Source: Eutreptiella sp. 'Long Island Sound 2002' (lineage: Eukaryota > Euglenozoa > Euglenophyceae > Eutreptiales > Eutreptiaceae). Taken from it: a DNA stretch of 64,000 nucleotides. The stretch lies in NCBI GenBank assembly GCA_964036045.1, contig OZ038381.1, positions 147,817,596 to 147,881,595 of the forward strand. The letters run 5' to 3'. The position numbers were made by a program, and so were the translations under genes. Position 1 is the first letter of the stretch. Every line of letters begins with the position of its first letter. Positions 32,475-43,468 of the stretch are shown piece after piece. The notes under the pieces were generated by a model. That model worked only from the letters and a program-made list of their open reading frames with translations, ran no database searches and was not told the DNA's origin.

Positions 32475-32870
32475 TGGATCCCCCCTTGGCATTTTGTTTG
32501 TTTCTGTGATTGAGGAGACGGGTGAGGGCGTTCCTCCGGGGATTTTTCGGCCTTGATTGGCCATATACCCCCTTCACTCGATCTCCACATATATATTTCA
32601 TTGTGGTATACTTATTTAGGTCGACCGACGACGTTTTTCTATCTTTGATCCCCTTGGTCCATGTTGTAGATCAAGAGGAGACCGGATATGGCGTAGGGCG
32701 CTGAGTATCAGTGTCCTCACCCCTCCCGTGGGGCATGGGGGACGCCTACGGCGTGTGTGGGGCCTCCATGTGTCCTTGGGACATGGAGGGGGAGGGTGTG
32801 GAGCCCATTGGGGTCCTCCCGTCCTCACTTCAATGACTTCCGAGCGGTAACAACGCTCTGAGAAGGGGGG
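32475..32870 (+). other. Element 1 3' untranslated region with polypurine tract
   Basis: There is no ORF of note. The last ~14 bases (32857-32870, TCTGAGAAGGGGGG) form the polypurine tract that would prime plus-strand DNA synthesis, directly abutting the TGAAGCC start of the 3' LTR. The equivalent tract in element 2 (51270-51282) also ends in a G6 run. Confidence 0.7.
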
Positions 32871-34570
32871 TGAAGCCGGTTCGGACCCCCGTGGCCATCT
32901 TGGGGTCACTTGGGGTGTGTATCTATGTGCCGGCAAGCCGCCATTGGCTGATATCATACTCTGCCATCCACCTGATCTAACCCGATGTGATAGTGTGATA
33001 GGTTTGGTTTTTCTGGCTATGAGCGGCTATGAGCGGCCATATTCAGTACCGAGGCGCCGCCAGCGGAGATTTATATATCAGAATATCGGGAATCAACAGG
33101 GTTTTATTATCATGATGTTTCCGTAATTTTTCAGCCTTTCGTTCTGATTGTCAATTTATCGACGACTGTTAGTTGGCTCGCGATTTTGCGTTAACCGATT
33201 GGTTAACTGTTATTTCCAGATATTTTGGCGGATATTCCGTTGAAGGGTCAGATTTCATCAGCAAAGGGTTCGTTGCTTCCGCAATTCTCTAAATAAGCAC
33301 TCGAAATTTTAATCAGAATTTTTCGCGATGTCGAAATCGGATTTTCGACTTCGAAATCGCCGCACTTGATTTGGACTTCTTCGAGTGGTCACACTCCTTT
33401 CCCTATGCTCGAATCAGGTTTCCCTTATACTTGCCACCCAGTTGACGTGGAGATATAAGGGAAACAAAAGTGAATCGTGGGACCACTTTGAAGGACCATA
33501 TCTACGCGCGAGTGTGAGGAAAGAGAATAAGAAAGGTTGGGTTGCAAACGCCTTGGTCTCAACTTAATTTAGGAAGCATCAATTGCCTTTGGTGTGTACA
33601 CATGCCCGATAAAGCAAGGAACAATGGTCGAGAGGGTATAAAGTGATATATAACTCTTGGACCGTGCAACCGAACATTCTATTGGGACTTTCGAGTGTAC
33701 CGCATGAGTGTTGGGGTTGCATCGCAACTTTCCTTGGGTTCCTACGTATTTTTAACGTGAAGTTATGTCAATGGAGGGACATGGCATATCATGGTGGGAG
33801 CCATATTTTGAGGGTATGTGTTGTATGCATGGTATATGTTTGATATGCTCATGCCCATGTTATATATCTTCGTGTGGCCGAAGAGATGGGGAGCCATACG
33901 TGACAAGGGCTTTGCCCATGTCCCAATTGTGGAATTCAAAGCGCTAGACCAAGTCTACCGCGTATGTATTGCTCATGGTATGTTTGACAAAGAGATCCAT
34001 GGGTGCACTCCCATTTTCATGGGGCATGTAGATATTAGTGGCGAAGGTATCTCCATGCGCCCCATTTGAGATCCAAGTTGGGGAATTGTTCGCAAATGGT
34101 TCCAATCATTTGTGTATTGAATCATGAGCGGATATCATGGGTGAGCATAGAGATATACTATCATGACATCTTTGTATTTGGTCATACCTTCATGTTTTTG
34201 ACCTCAATTTTTGGTCATTTTTGCGTTTCGTGTACTTACCTGGTTGGCAAACAGCGAGAAGCCTATGGGGAGTCGAACCATGGTATGTTGTTCATATGTT
34301 GGCACATGCTTTGGAGTTGAACACCACTATATGCCGGATCGTGTACTCCATTTGGCTTGGCGCACGAAGGATCACAAGAATTGGTCTCAAGATCATGGGC
34401 TGACTTGGGCAGTGCGTGGCGCCCATATCCGAAGGAGTTTCGAGGATAAAGTGGGGATGTACATGGGCATCTGTCTTTGGTCTCTATCCTCCATGAATAT
34501 TAGACTTCGATTCCGTGCATGCTTTGAGCCTTCGGACAAGTGGTAACATCAATTTTGAGCATATACGTGG
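32871..34570 (+). repeat. 3' LTR of element 1
   Basis: It begins TGAAGCCGG right after the polypurine tract and is collinear with 22011-23710 with scattered substitutions. The TATAAAG at 33637 is conserved. The 11-bp inverted repeat has one mismatch here. It is followed directly by array sequence GGACCCAGCACCGGCC at 34571. Confidence 0.9.
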
Positions 34571-35215
34571 GGACCCAGCACCGGCCCCACGGCATGCGCC
34601 CTTGCGGGCCGGTGTTGCGCGCTGTGGGGGTGGCAGAAGGGCGTCCCCGGGGGGGGTGCCTTTCGCCGTTGTGAGGGGCGTCTGAGGTCAGGCGCTTCCT
34701 CTCCCCCAGCTGCCCGCCCTCTGGGTGGGCCGTCGGGGTCCGCTACCCACGTGCTGTGAGCGCGGGTGTGCGAATGTGGGGGCCCAGCACTGTCTACTTG
34801 GCTTGCATGCCCTGTGGGCGCTGCGTGCCGCAGGGGTCGTGGGGGGGCGTCCCCGGGGGGGGTGCCTTTCTCCGTTGTGAGCGACGTCTGGTGTCAGGCG
34901 CTGTCCCTATCCCGGCCGCCCGTCCCCTCGGGCGGGCAGCTGGGGTCCTGCGACCCGTGTGTCCCGGGTGCGGTTGATGTGGGGGTGGGGACCCAGCACC
35001 TGCCCCACGGCATGCGCCCTTGCGGGCCGGCGTTGCGTGCTGTGAGGGTGGCGGAAGGGCATCCCCGGGGGGGAACGCCCCGCTGTTGCGAGGGGCGTCT
35101 GAGGTCAGGCGCCCCCCCTTCCCCGGCTTCTGGGTGGGCTGCCGGGGCTCGCTGGCCACGTGCTGTGGGCGCCCGTGTGGGTGTGTGCGGTGCATGTGGT
35201 GTCTGTGCGGTGTGT
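34571..35215. repeat. Continuation of the 419-bp array
   Basis: About one and a half units in the same phase and orientation as the array that stops at 22010. The last ~60 bp becomes TG-rich and degenerate before the junction with the element 4 integrase fragment, so the array was joined to element 4 by an older break. Confidence 0.88.
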
Positions 35216-36148
35216 GCTCTCAACGTTGAGGTAACCAGAGGTGTGACCTTTACCCACACGTCTAACCCTCTTTGTGAGAGACAAAACCGTGTGGTGGAAC
35301 AGATCCTGAGAATTCTGATGAAACAGGAACCTACCAAAGACTGGGTACACCTAGTGCCCTGGGCAGTGCTGACCATGAACTCTCAGAGGGGCTCTTCTAC
35401 GGGTTTCACCCCCAACGAGCTATTCCATGGAGGACGACCTGCTTGGTTCTTCAAAACCTTCTTTCCTGAGGACTTCAACAGCCCTGTTGGGGATTGGCAG
35501 GAACACAAGCAGTTTATGGCTAACCAGGCTGGGACTAACCTGAGACATACCCGTGACCGTGAACTGAGCCGACAGAATCGCCTACGACGGCCTGCCACCT
35601 TCAAGGTTGGTGACCTTGTTTTGGTTCACCATTCACGCCTACCCTCCTGGCCTCGTAACTGCCTCCAGGACCCTTATTTTGGGCCCTATCGTATCATCAG
35701 GATAGATGGATCTAGGATCCATGTCACTTGCAGTCCACGTCTAGGTGGAGAACTGCTTTATGCGCCTAAGTAGTTGAGGCACTATCACTCCCCTGGCGAT
35801 TTGTCCTGGAATGAGTGCCGCCTCAGCGACAGTGAGGTCGAGCGTATCGACCTAGAGAACGCTGCCAGCCCAGAGGAGGCAAACGAACTCGAGGAAATGA
35901 CTGCCGATGAGATGGCAGTCGATGGCTGCTATGTGGTTGCAGGTATTGCACGCCACGAGTATAAGCAGGGCTGGAACTTCCTAACCCTATGGGATGGCTA
36001 TGGGCTATCTGAGGCGACCTGGGAACCCATGTCCGCCTTTATACAACCAGATGGGAGTATCAACCCCATCTTCCGCTCCTACCTCGTTGAGAACAACGAG
36101 GGACAGTTACTAACCCGTGCTGAGACTCTTTCCCAAAAGAAAAACTAA
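35216..36148 (+). pseudogene. Element 4: Ty3/Gypsy integrase tail and chromodomain
   Basis: Coding homology begins abruptly at LNVEVTRG, after the second catalytic Asp of the integrase core, so everything upstream is lost to the junction with the array. It continues with HTSNPLCERQNRVVEQI (the catalytic Glu), MNSQRGSSTGFTPNELF, VGDLVLVHHSRLPSW and DPYFGPYRIIRIDG. An in-frame TAG at 35771-35773 follows AP-K where element 3 reads AQHLKRYY. The same frame goes on to a chromodomain (HEYKQGWNFLTLWDGYGL, EATWEPMSAF) and a TAA at 36146-36148. It is closely related to element 3 and only distantly to elements 1 and 2. Confidence 0.85.
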
Positions 36149-36672
36149 TTTCACTGTGTCAGTCGACTGATTGTCTTCTAACCTTCCAAGGGCGGTGAGC
36201 ACTCTTGTGCAGATCAGCTAGACCTACTCAGTGTGTGCCAGGACAGGCTCAGAAATCCTGTAGAGCTCCAGTTACGGTGAAAGTAGTAACTCCCACCTTG
36301 AATCAGGTTTAGCGGTCCCAACACCTACACATCCGCTGGTTGCAGAGCACTGTTCCTGCCCCAGCTGTGCCCTGCAGTCCCATGCCTATGGTTACCAGCG
36401 TGAGCCAGATGGCCGCTTATCAGGTTTGCAGCCACCCAGCGGGTGTGTGCCTTGTTGACCATGTGTTGCATGAGAACTGCCCTGATGTAATGACCTTGGG
36501 GAGCCAACGAAGAACGGTGGCTTACTACTCCAGGGGGGAATGACAAGCAAGGTGTTATGAGGGAACGTGTGTCCACCCTCCTTGGGGCCAAGCGTGCCCA
36601 CAGTTAGGACCCCTGAATGATCCGGATCCATGGTGTTCTACCCTTCCTTACGGGGTTTACCATACCCCTAAG
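36149..36672 (+). other. Element 4 3' untranslated region
   Basis: Between the chromodomain stop and the LTR-like block. It has no counterpart in element 3, whose stop codon lies about 20 bp before the shared block. No gene is recognisable, and short ORFs on both strands look accidental. Confidence 0.4.
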
Positions 36673-37107
36673 TGTGCTACGTATGTCTGTATGTGTCTCA
36701 CTTCTTTCCCCGTCGTGGCTCCCGGAGACCGGGCTTCGCTGACGTCGGACCGAAGGTCCTAATCAGGTACTACTACCACTCCTATGGCGCCCAATTTCTG
36801 TGCTGGCACCTATCCTTGGGGGAGGACGACAAAAGCCCTACCTACTAGAGGGGAGGGGTGGCCATCTGTGCTAAGGGCATACAAAACTCCCATTTTTCTA
36901 AGGGCCAAAAGCTAACGCACTCCCCTGCAAACGTGGAAAAGCACGCGGGACAGGAGACACCACTACACTACAGTCACTAACGCCAGCACAAGCCTTCGAA
37001 AGCAGGGTGAGCACTCAGCACTTGCACTCATCACCTGCCAGGCTTGCTGACCCTAACACCTACACACGCTACTGGGGGTTGATGTCAAAGAGGTCTCGGG
37101 CCCCGCC
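36673..37107 (+). repeat. Partial 3' LTR of element 4
   Basis: It starts TGTGCTACGTATGTCTG and matches the reverse complement of 58870-59279 downstream of element 3 (shared GGCTCCCGGAGACCGGG, CCTATGGCGCCCAATTT and GGGCATACAAAAC). The match is broken at 37107 by the 5' LTR of element 2, so the rest of this LTR is missing or displaced. Confidence 0.75.
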
Positions 37108-40100
37108 GAAAGCGGTACCCAGAACCTATGGCCCATGGCCCAGAGGCCTGTGAGCCGTCACACCCGTGCAGAAGCTGTTGACACCAGCTGTCAGCCGGAT
37201 ATCCCTGTTTTCTAATCCGCGAGATCTGGCACCCGATCCCTAACCATTAAATCGATGTAGAATTACCATAATTTTACTGTCTTGGTCGATTTTTGGTTGA
37301 AAATCGGTGAAATACCCGATTTCTACCGCGATTTCTAATTGCCGTGAAATCGCCGCCTGTTGTCGCCTGTTGGCGCGCTTTCGTCGCTTCTCTGTGGGGA
37401 GTTTTGTGATGGACTTTTCTCGAGTACCTTTGAGGTTCTAAAAGAACTTAAGGGCTGGATGTAGAGCGTTTCTCTTGTACTTTCATCTGGTGTGTTCACC
37501 AGAATTTTTCGCCGTTGCGTCTGAGAGAAAATCAGCGCGCAAGCTTTTCCATCGATCGCTCGAACTCATGGTTCTCAGGGACCATGAGTTTGGAGGGAAC
37601 CCCACATTCCCCCCCTATGCCTTTCATTCATGCCCCTTTCACGTGGGCATATCACGTTGCATGGGGAAGAGGGCAATAGGGATGTTTCAGGCAGCCTATG
37701 GGTTTCGCAAACCCAAGTCGTTTGCGTGCACAAACGCTAACTTTGTGGCTTTGTGAGCATGCACGTTAATAACAGAACACAATGCTCACAAGACCAAAGG
37801 CCCTAGGCCATTTTCGTTTTTCTGAGCCAACTCAACGATGGCTCCATGCAATTCAATGCGTACCAAAACTCATTCTTCTGAAGAAGGGCAAATTTTGGTC
37901 GAAAAGTAGGTCAAAATGGCCAATCGCCCGAGGCTCGTACTCGAAGCCTTTGGGGAGTTGAGCCTTGAATCAAGACAATATGTAACGTGGAGACCACGAA
38001 TGACATTGTGGATGGCTTGGTTGATTTTTGTAACGTTGTCTTCTATTTTCTCTAATGTCGCCTTGTGAGCACGCGTGCCAAACTGCCTCTTTGCACACGC
38101 GCTCATATGCAAACACTAATGACATGAGTGGGCAGGGACAATCTAACCATAGTGTGCATATTTGAAGGCACCTACTATTGGCCTACTCCAAAACTGTTTA
38201 CTCATATTTTTGTTCCTCAATGACTCAAAGATATGTACATAGCAATATCGCCGATATATGCACTTTTTCCCATAAATAGTGTGCTTCAAGGATTGGGGTG
38301 TTAAAAATGCTCCATTATGCTTTGAACCCCAACCCCTATTGCAAAGGGGAAGCAAAGCTTCGGTTTGCATCCATGCAAAAGCCCGAGGCTCACTTCTCTT
38401 GTGATCTGGAGATACAATTTCTTCGAGTGACCACTTTTGGGTGAGTTTTGGCCGTTTTGCCCAGAATGGCCACAAACCCCGTCTCCCCCTTAATATTCGG
38501 CCCGAGGTTGTGTGCGCCACTTGATCAAGGGTAAGGGCCATCCAGAGAGGGCACATAAACCCGCATCGAACGGGGTGTTTCCCCATGTGGCCCCTCCCCT
38601 TGAGGGGAGAGTTGTGAGTCACCCAATTTGGGGTATGTTGCCATTCTGCCCCATTAGTGTGTCACTTTCCCTCCAAGGGGGAAAATAGCTAAAGGCGACT
38701 GTGAGGGTTGGCAAGTGGCATATATTGGGATCCAAGTCCCATGCATCCATAGAATCTTTGGTTGGATGGATCCTCGCCGCGGACATGGAGATGTGGAATC
38801 ACGAGTGCGGGCCATTTTGGCCAAATTTCGCTGTTTTTGCCATTGTATGCCATATGAGAACTGCCATATCTCCATGGGGCAGGGGACCTAGCCAAAAGAG
38901 AAAGGGCAATTATTGTAGCATATCACCAAGCGTTGCACACCATTGAGTTTCGTGTTTGCTCGTCAGGCCCATCCAGAGTTATTCAACTTTTGATGCGATC
39001 CATGATCCCTCCCTTTGCACCGCATGCTGCTTTCTGCCCCATCCGTGTGGTCATCCCCTCGGTGAACAGTAAGAAGCCAGTGTGACAGCAAGCCAAATCC
39101 CAAGGCATGGGACCAGAGGAAATATCAAGGATCGTGAATCAAGGCTTGGCGCGACGAGATCGCCAAGGTTTTCTACCCTGGACGGTTGTCCCAGACGGCC
39201 GATTTTGCCATTTTGGCAGTTGGAGACCCAGTTTGGACTGTCATCACGCCGAGTGGCATGGAGACCTCGGAGAGCAAAGTGCATGGGAGTCTCCATTGGA
39301 CTCCCGGTGGATCGCATGTGGAACGGCGAGTCCTATCTCCAAGCTGGCGTGGAGATATACCTTTGGGGATACCTTCGATTTTGGCTCATTTTGGGTAACC
39401 AAAATGACCCCCTTTGGGGACACCAATTTCACCCCCCCGTGTGGTCAATTGGCGGCCCCTTTTCTCTTGGCCCATGATGAGCCCGGACCCAATTCAACGT
39501 CGTGCACTTAGGGATAGGTCCTAGGTATTGCCTCCTATCCTGTGAGCCATTGGCCTTGCCCTGCCCGAGCGATCCACCCGTGGGAATGACTCGGATTTTG
39601 ATGATTTTGGCATCATGACCCCACATGGCAAAGCCATGGCGCCCTGATGCCGGGGACTCAGAGGGAGCAAGGTTGGGTGAGGGCTCCAGTGAGTTGGTAC
39701 TTGAAGGGTATGAGGTCAGTTGCCTCGTCCCTACCTCTGGCTGGTCCAGACAAGGGGTCGGGTTTCGAGTTTTTCAAGCTAATATCAGTTTGGGCTGACA
39801 CAGGCCATTTTCAGCTACCAACTCCTAAGAAATAATGGCGGGGCCTTCTCTCTGGCTCAGAGTGGGGTTGGGACCTGCAGTTCAGGGAGCATGGGGCGGT
39901 ACTGTCAGTTGGCCTTGGGGCTGCTTGGTTCCCAGGAACTCGCCTGTGGCTCGGCAGGACACCCCCCCCTATTGGCAGGGTTTCAGGGTCCGGACTGAGC
40001 AGGGCATGGGTTGTGTTTGAGCCCCCGCCCCTGCCAGCCATTGGGAGGGTCGGACCTGGGATTGGGATATAGGTTGGGACTGAGTGTCTATTGTCCCGTG

Positions 40101-40326
40101 ATGCCCTTACCTCAGTCCAGTCTTAGCCGCATGTGTACATATCCTGATATGTTGCTGTACATACCTTTGTTCCCTTGTTTCAGAGTGCCAAGGATCCTGA
40201 AACGCTTTTTCACATGACATGAGCATGAGGATGCCCCTGTGAGCGCAGTGCTTTGCCTGCTTGTGCGTGTCTGCCGCAGCGTCCCGTGGCCAGGCCCCCC
40301 CACGGGAACGCGTCCAAAGCGTTTCA
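37108..40326 (+). repeat. 5' LTR of element 2
   Basis: It is collinear with 51283-54462. It begins about GAAAGCGGTACCCAG (the 3' copy begins TGAAGCGGTACCCAG) and ends about AAAGCGTTTCA, the end being supported by the inverted copy at 54471. It contains a perfect 10-bp hairpin (37563-37572 with 37581-37590). ORFs on both strands inside the LTR are not convincing genes. Confidence 0.85.
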
Positions 40327-40638
40327 CCGCCGCGGGGTTACCCTCGCGTGCCACTCGGGGACGCCTGGACCCGTGGCACCACGGGCTTCGCAGCGCCGCC
40401 CGGAGCATTGCCCCGAGTGTCAGCAACAGCGCCGAGTCCCAGGAGGAGGTGTAGCAACCGGAACTCCGACGTCAGCGAGTTCCTTTGGCCGACCAGTACC
40501 GGCCACACTCCCAGCTGCATCACCCACCTCCACAACCACCATCGGGCGTCTGGGTCCCAGCCCTGTAGATAGAGGAAACCGCAACAATCGCTTCAACAGC
40601 CACCCCCAGGACTAGTCCATCGAGGGAAACGTGCGCCG
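40327..40638 (+). other. Element 2 leader
   Basis: GC-rich leader between the 5' LTR and the first Gag ATG. No obvious primer-binding site starting with TGG directly follows the LTR. No gene. Confidence 0.45.
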
Positions 40639-41480
40639 ATGGTGAACTGGCAAGAGGCGGGTAAGACATGGCCGCAACCCCACCCCCATGCTGTGTACCT
40701 ACTGCATGGGTTGGTGTGGGGTCAACACTACCGCCACAGCAACCCCCAGTGCGAAGGCTGCATGCCCGGGAGCTTCGAGCTCCGTGAGGATATGGGCGCC
40801 GACTGCCTGCAGGCAGTGGAAGACTGGCTGCGGGTGGAAGGATACGCCTACCGCTTCCGCCAGAAGCGCTGGAGGGTTTGGACCCGCCCGGACCGGCCCG
40901 GCGAAGGGCTGCGCCCCGACGGGATTGATGAGGACGGGAAATCCAACGAGTACCCGTCGGGCGCTACGACCAACGTCTCTATATGGGACATGATCGAAAA
41001 GAAGTTCCCAGAACCGTGGGACGAGCGTACGCTGCAGGGCAGCCACAGCAGCGTGTCCCCTGGGAAGGAGAAGCAATCAGCCGGGGACAAGAAGCGGGAC
41101 AAGAAATGGCGGGAGTACCAGGAATCCCTGTCCGCCAATGCCGCCCAAGCCACGGAGAACGAGACCAAGGGCGGAACCCCAGCCCCCAGCCCCCAACGAG
41201 CCAGTGGCGGTCAACACCCCGGCCACACCACCCTTGGCGACTTCCTTGAAGTCGCCAAGAAGGCCAAGGCCAAGCCCCGTCAGCTGCACCTGAGGAAGTC
41301 AGGCCCCAGCAGCGACGTGGAGTCGGCCCACTGTGGGAGGATGCCGGCCAACGAGGCCAGCTCCAGCAGCAGCGTCGCCCCCGACAAAAGGGACGTGGCC
41401 CGTGCCTGCAAGCGTGCCTACGGGGTGCCCTGCAACCTTCGGGTTGCCCGGCAAGGGCCACGCAGCAGAACGCTGCCGTG
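40639..41480 (+). pseudogene. Element 2 Gag region, N-terminal ORF
   Basis: An ATG at 40639 opens a frame that begins MVNWQEAGKTWPQPHPHAVY and continues with HGLVWGQHYRHSNPQCEGCM, DCLQAVEDWLRVEGYAYRFR and a Lys/Gln-rich stretch. Near 41,470 the protein-like sense passes to another frame, which carries the Ala-rich coiled coil. The CxxC and the Trp/His-rich start are distinctive, and I do not recognise the family. By position it is the Gag N-terminus or a separate leader protein of element 2. Element 1 has a different, shorter N-terminal region. Confidence 0.45.
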
Positions 41481-43433
41481 GGGGGCACCGTCGGCATTGC
41501 CCAGCAGGAGCCTGCAGAGTGGGGCAGAGGCATGGCCTTCCATGCCTCGGCCGTGGCGGCCATTGCGGCCAGAGTCACGACTGCAGCCGCACAGGAAGCA
41601 GCGGCCGCCCGGGTCAGGAGTGAGGTGGCAGCAGCTGCGCAGGAAGCGGCGGCCGCCCAGGAAGCCCGCCTGGCCCAGAAGGCCATTGTCCGTAGGGAGG
41701 CCGGGGTGAAAGCGTTGGAAGAGGCGCTTGCCCAAGAGAGGGCCAGGAAGGAGGCGGAGGAAATGGCCCACGCCGAAGCAACAGCCAAGGCCCAAGCGGA
41801 CGCTGCCAGGAAGGACGCCATGGAGGCCGCGCGACGGGAGGTTGCTGAGGAGAGGGCCAAGACAGAGGCGGAGCTGACAGCGTTGGAAGCTGAGAAGGCT
41901 CGGCTGCAGCGGGCTCGGGAGGCCGAGGCTGCCCGTGCCCGGGAAGAGGCCGAAGGGCGAGCTGCCGCAGCCACGGCCGCCACGATGGATGAGGCGGAGG
42001 CCAAGCCTCAGCGCGAGACGCCCCCGGGAGGATCCAGAGTGGAGACCCTTTGGAAGCTCTTCGAAGGAGACGCCTCCTCCAAGATGAAGCTGGACCTGGG
42101 GGAGGCCGACACCGGCAGCAGTGGGGACAGTGGCCCCACTACCCACCGGCGGAGGAAGGGTAAGTGGAAGAATCCCGAGAGGGCACGGAGGGCCGCGGAT
42201 GGATATCCCCACGACTGCGACCCATTCTTCACCGCCAGCGACGGGGACGGACGAGACCGCCGACATCGCCGAGGAATGGCTGGAGGAGGAGGCAGAGATG
42301 TCCCCATGGAGGTGGGAGACGAGGGTGAGGATCTCCCTCCTCCCTACCGGAGCTCGGAGTCCACCGCGTGCGAGACGGAGACGGCCAGGTGGGGCGACAT
42401 GGACGAGGATGATGACATGGACTTCAGCTACACGGAGAAGCCCGCATCCTCGGACCCACCGAGGTGACCCGGCGGAGACCCACCGGGACCCCCTGGCGGA
42501 GGCCCGCAAAGACCCCCTGGAGGACGTCCACCAGGTGGACCCCCCGGAGGCGGACCCCCTGGCGGGGGAGGACCCCCTGGACCGGGTGGGCCTGGCGGAG
42601 GCCCTCCTGGAGGACCCCCTGGAGACCCCGACGGCCCACCGGGAGAGGGTGACCCGGAGGCCACCTGGCGGTGGATCGTCTACCTCCTCAGGAGGGTCCA
42701 GGCCCTTCAGCGCGAGGTAGACACGGGCAAAAGCGAGATGATCCGCATTGCCAGGGTCGCCGCGGGCGCACAAAACGAGCTGGACATCGCCAGGACGGAG
42801 ATGGTCAAGATCGCCAAGGTCGCCACTGCCGCCCAGAGGGAGCTTGACATCACGAGGGGCGAGACCAGGCTGCTGAACAAGGTCATCAACGGCCTGCAGC
42901 AGAGGTTGGACAGGCTGGAGGGCCGTTGGAGCGTCAGCAGCGACCTCCCACCCCTGGGGTCCGGCTCGTCGGACGACGGCTGGGGACCTGGACCAGGTCC
43001 GGGCAGAGCCCACGCCCCCGGCGGAGCCCCGAGGAGTCGCCCCAGCACCAGTGCCCGCTCTCTCAGCGCCCCCTCTCATCACAGCGCGGGCCGCCGTAAC
43101 AAGCGTGTGCCGCCCGGCAGTGGCAGTGAAGAGTGGCCTGACGCGTGGCTCAGTGCGGAGTACCACAACCGCGGTGCTCCACTGCGGACACTGGTACGCC
43201 CCCGACGCCCCGCACCAGTCCCAGAGCCAATCCCAATGGCTGGGGGGCGATACGGTCGACTCAGAGATGAGGTCTTCGGAGGGGACGTGGAGTGGGATAT
43301 CGGCGGAGGCGAGGAAGACCTGGAGGAGTTCGGCATTACCCCGCCGCGTGGTGTACGACGGGAGGCCGCTGTACGCAGCTGCCGGCGCCGTGATGAGGAG
43401 GCATACATGGAGAGAGTACGGCAAAACATCTAG
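41478..43433 (+). pseudogene. Element 2 Gag region: coiled coil, collagen-like linker, coiled coil
   Basis: One frame, interrupted only by a TGA at 42465-42467, encodes three modules. First is a long Ala/Glu/Arg coiled coil (EEALAQERARKEAEEMAHAE, KTEAELTALEAEKARLQRAR) with an acidic C-terminal end. After the TGA comes about 60 residues of PPG/GPP-type Pro-Gly sequence (about 42468-42650). Then there is a second coiled coil (QALQREVDTGKSEMIRIARV, GETRLLNKVINGLQQRLDRL). The Pro-Gly part is triplet-periodic but not strictly G-x-y, so collagen-like only in composition. Its place before the capsid-like region suggests a Gag oligomerisation segment. Confidence 0.5.
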
Positions 43434-43468
43434 GTTAGGCGTACATGGAGTAACCACGGCGTAGCCAC

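Larger units (their letters stand above)
22011..34570 (+). mobile_element. Element 1: near-intact Ty3/Gypsy chromovirus
   Basis: Two direct LTRs of about 1.7 kb bound an internal region of about 9.2 kb encoding Gag and a Pol in the order protease, spacer domain, RT, RNase H, integrase, chromodomain. The LTRs differ at roughly 3% of positions in the first 540 bp I compared by eye. Coding damage is limited to one apparent base loss near 30,075, plus a UAG between gag and pol that may be functional. The element sits inside the 419-bp array: array sequence stops at 22010 and resumes in matching phase at 34571, which fixes both ends. The insertion is therefore younger than the array. Confidence 0.9.

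Noticed and set aside
37475-37756. A 93-codon ORF present in both element 2 LTRs (also 51650-51931).
   Set aside because: It starts at a non-ATG codon, and most differences between the two copies change the amino acid, so there is no sign of purifying selection.
38143-38622. A 159-codon minus-strand ORF of equal length in both LTRs (also 52295-52774).
   Set aside because: The middle third is read in a different phase in the two copies because of offsetting indels, so the shared length is coincidence.
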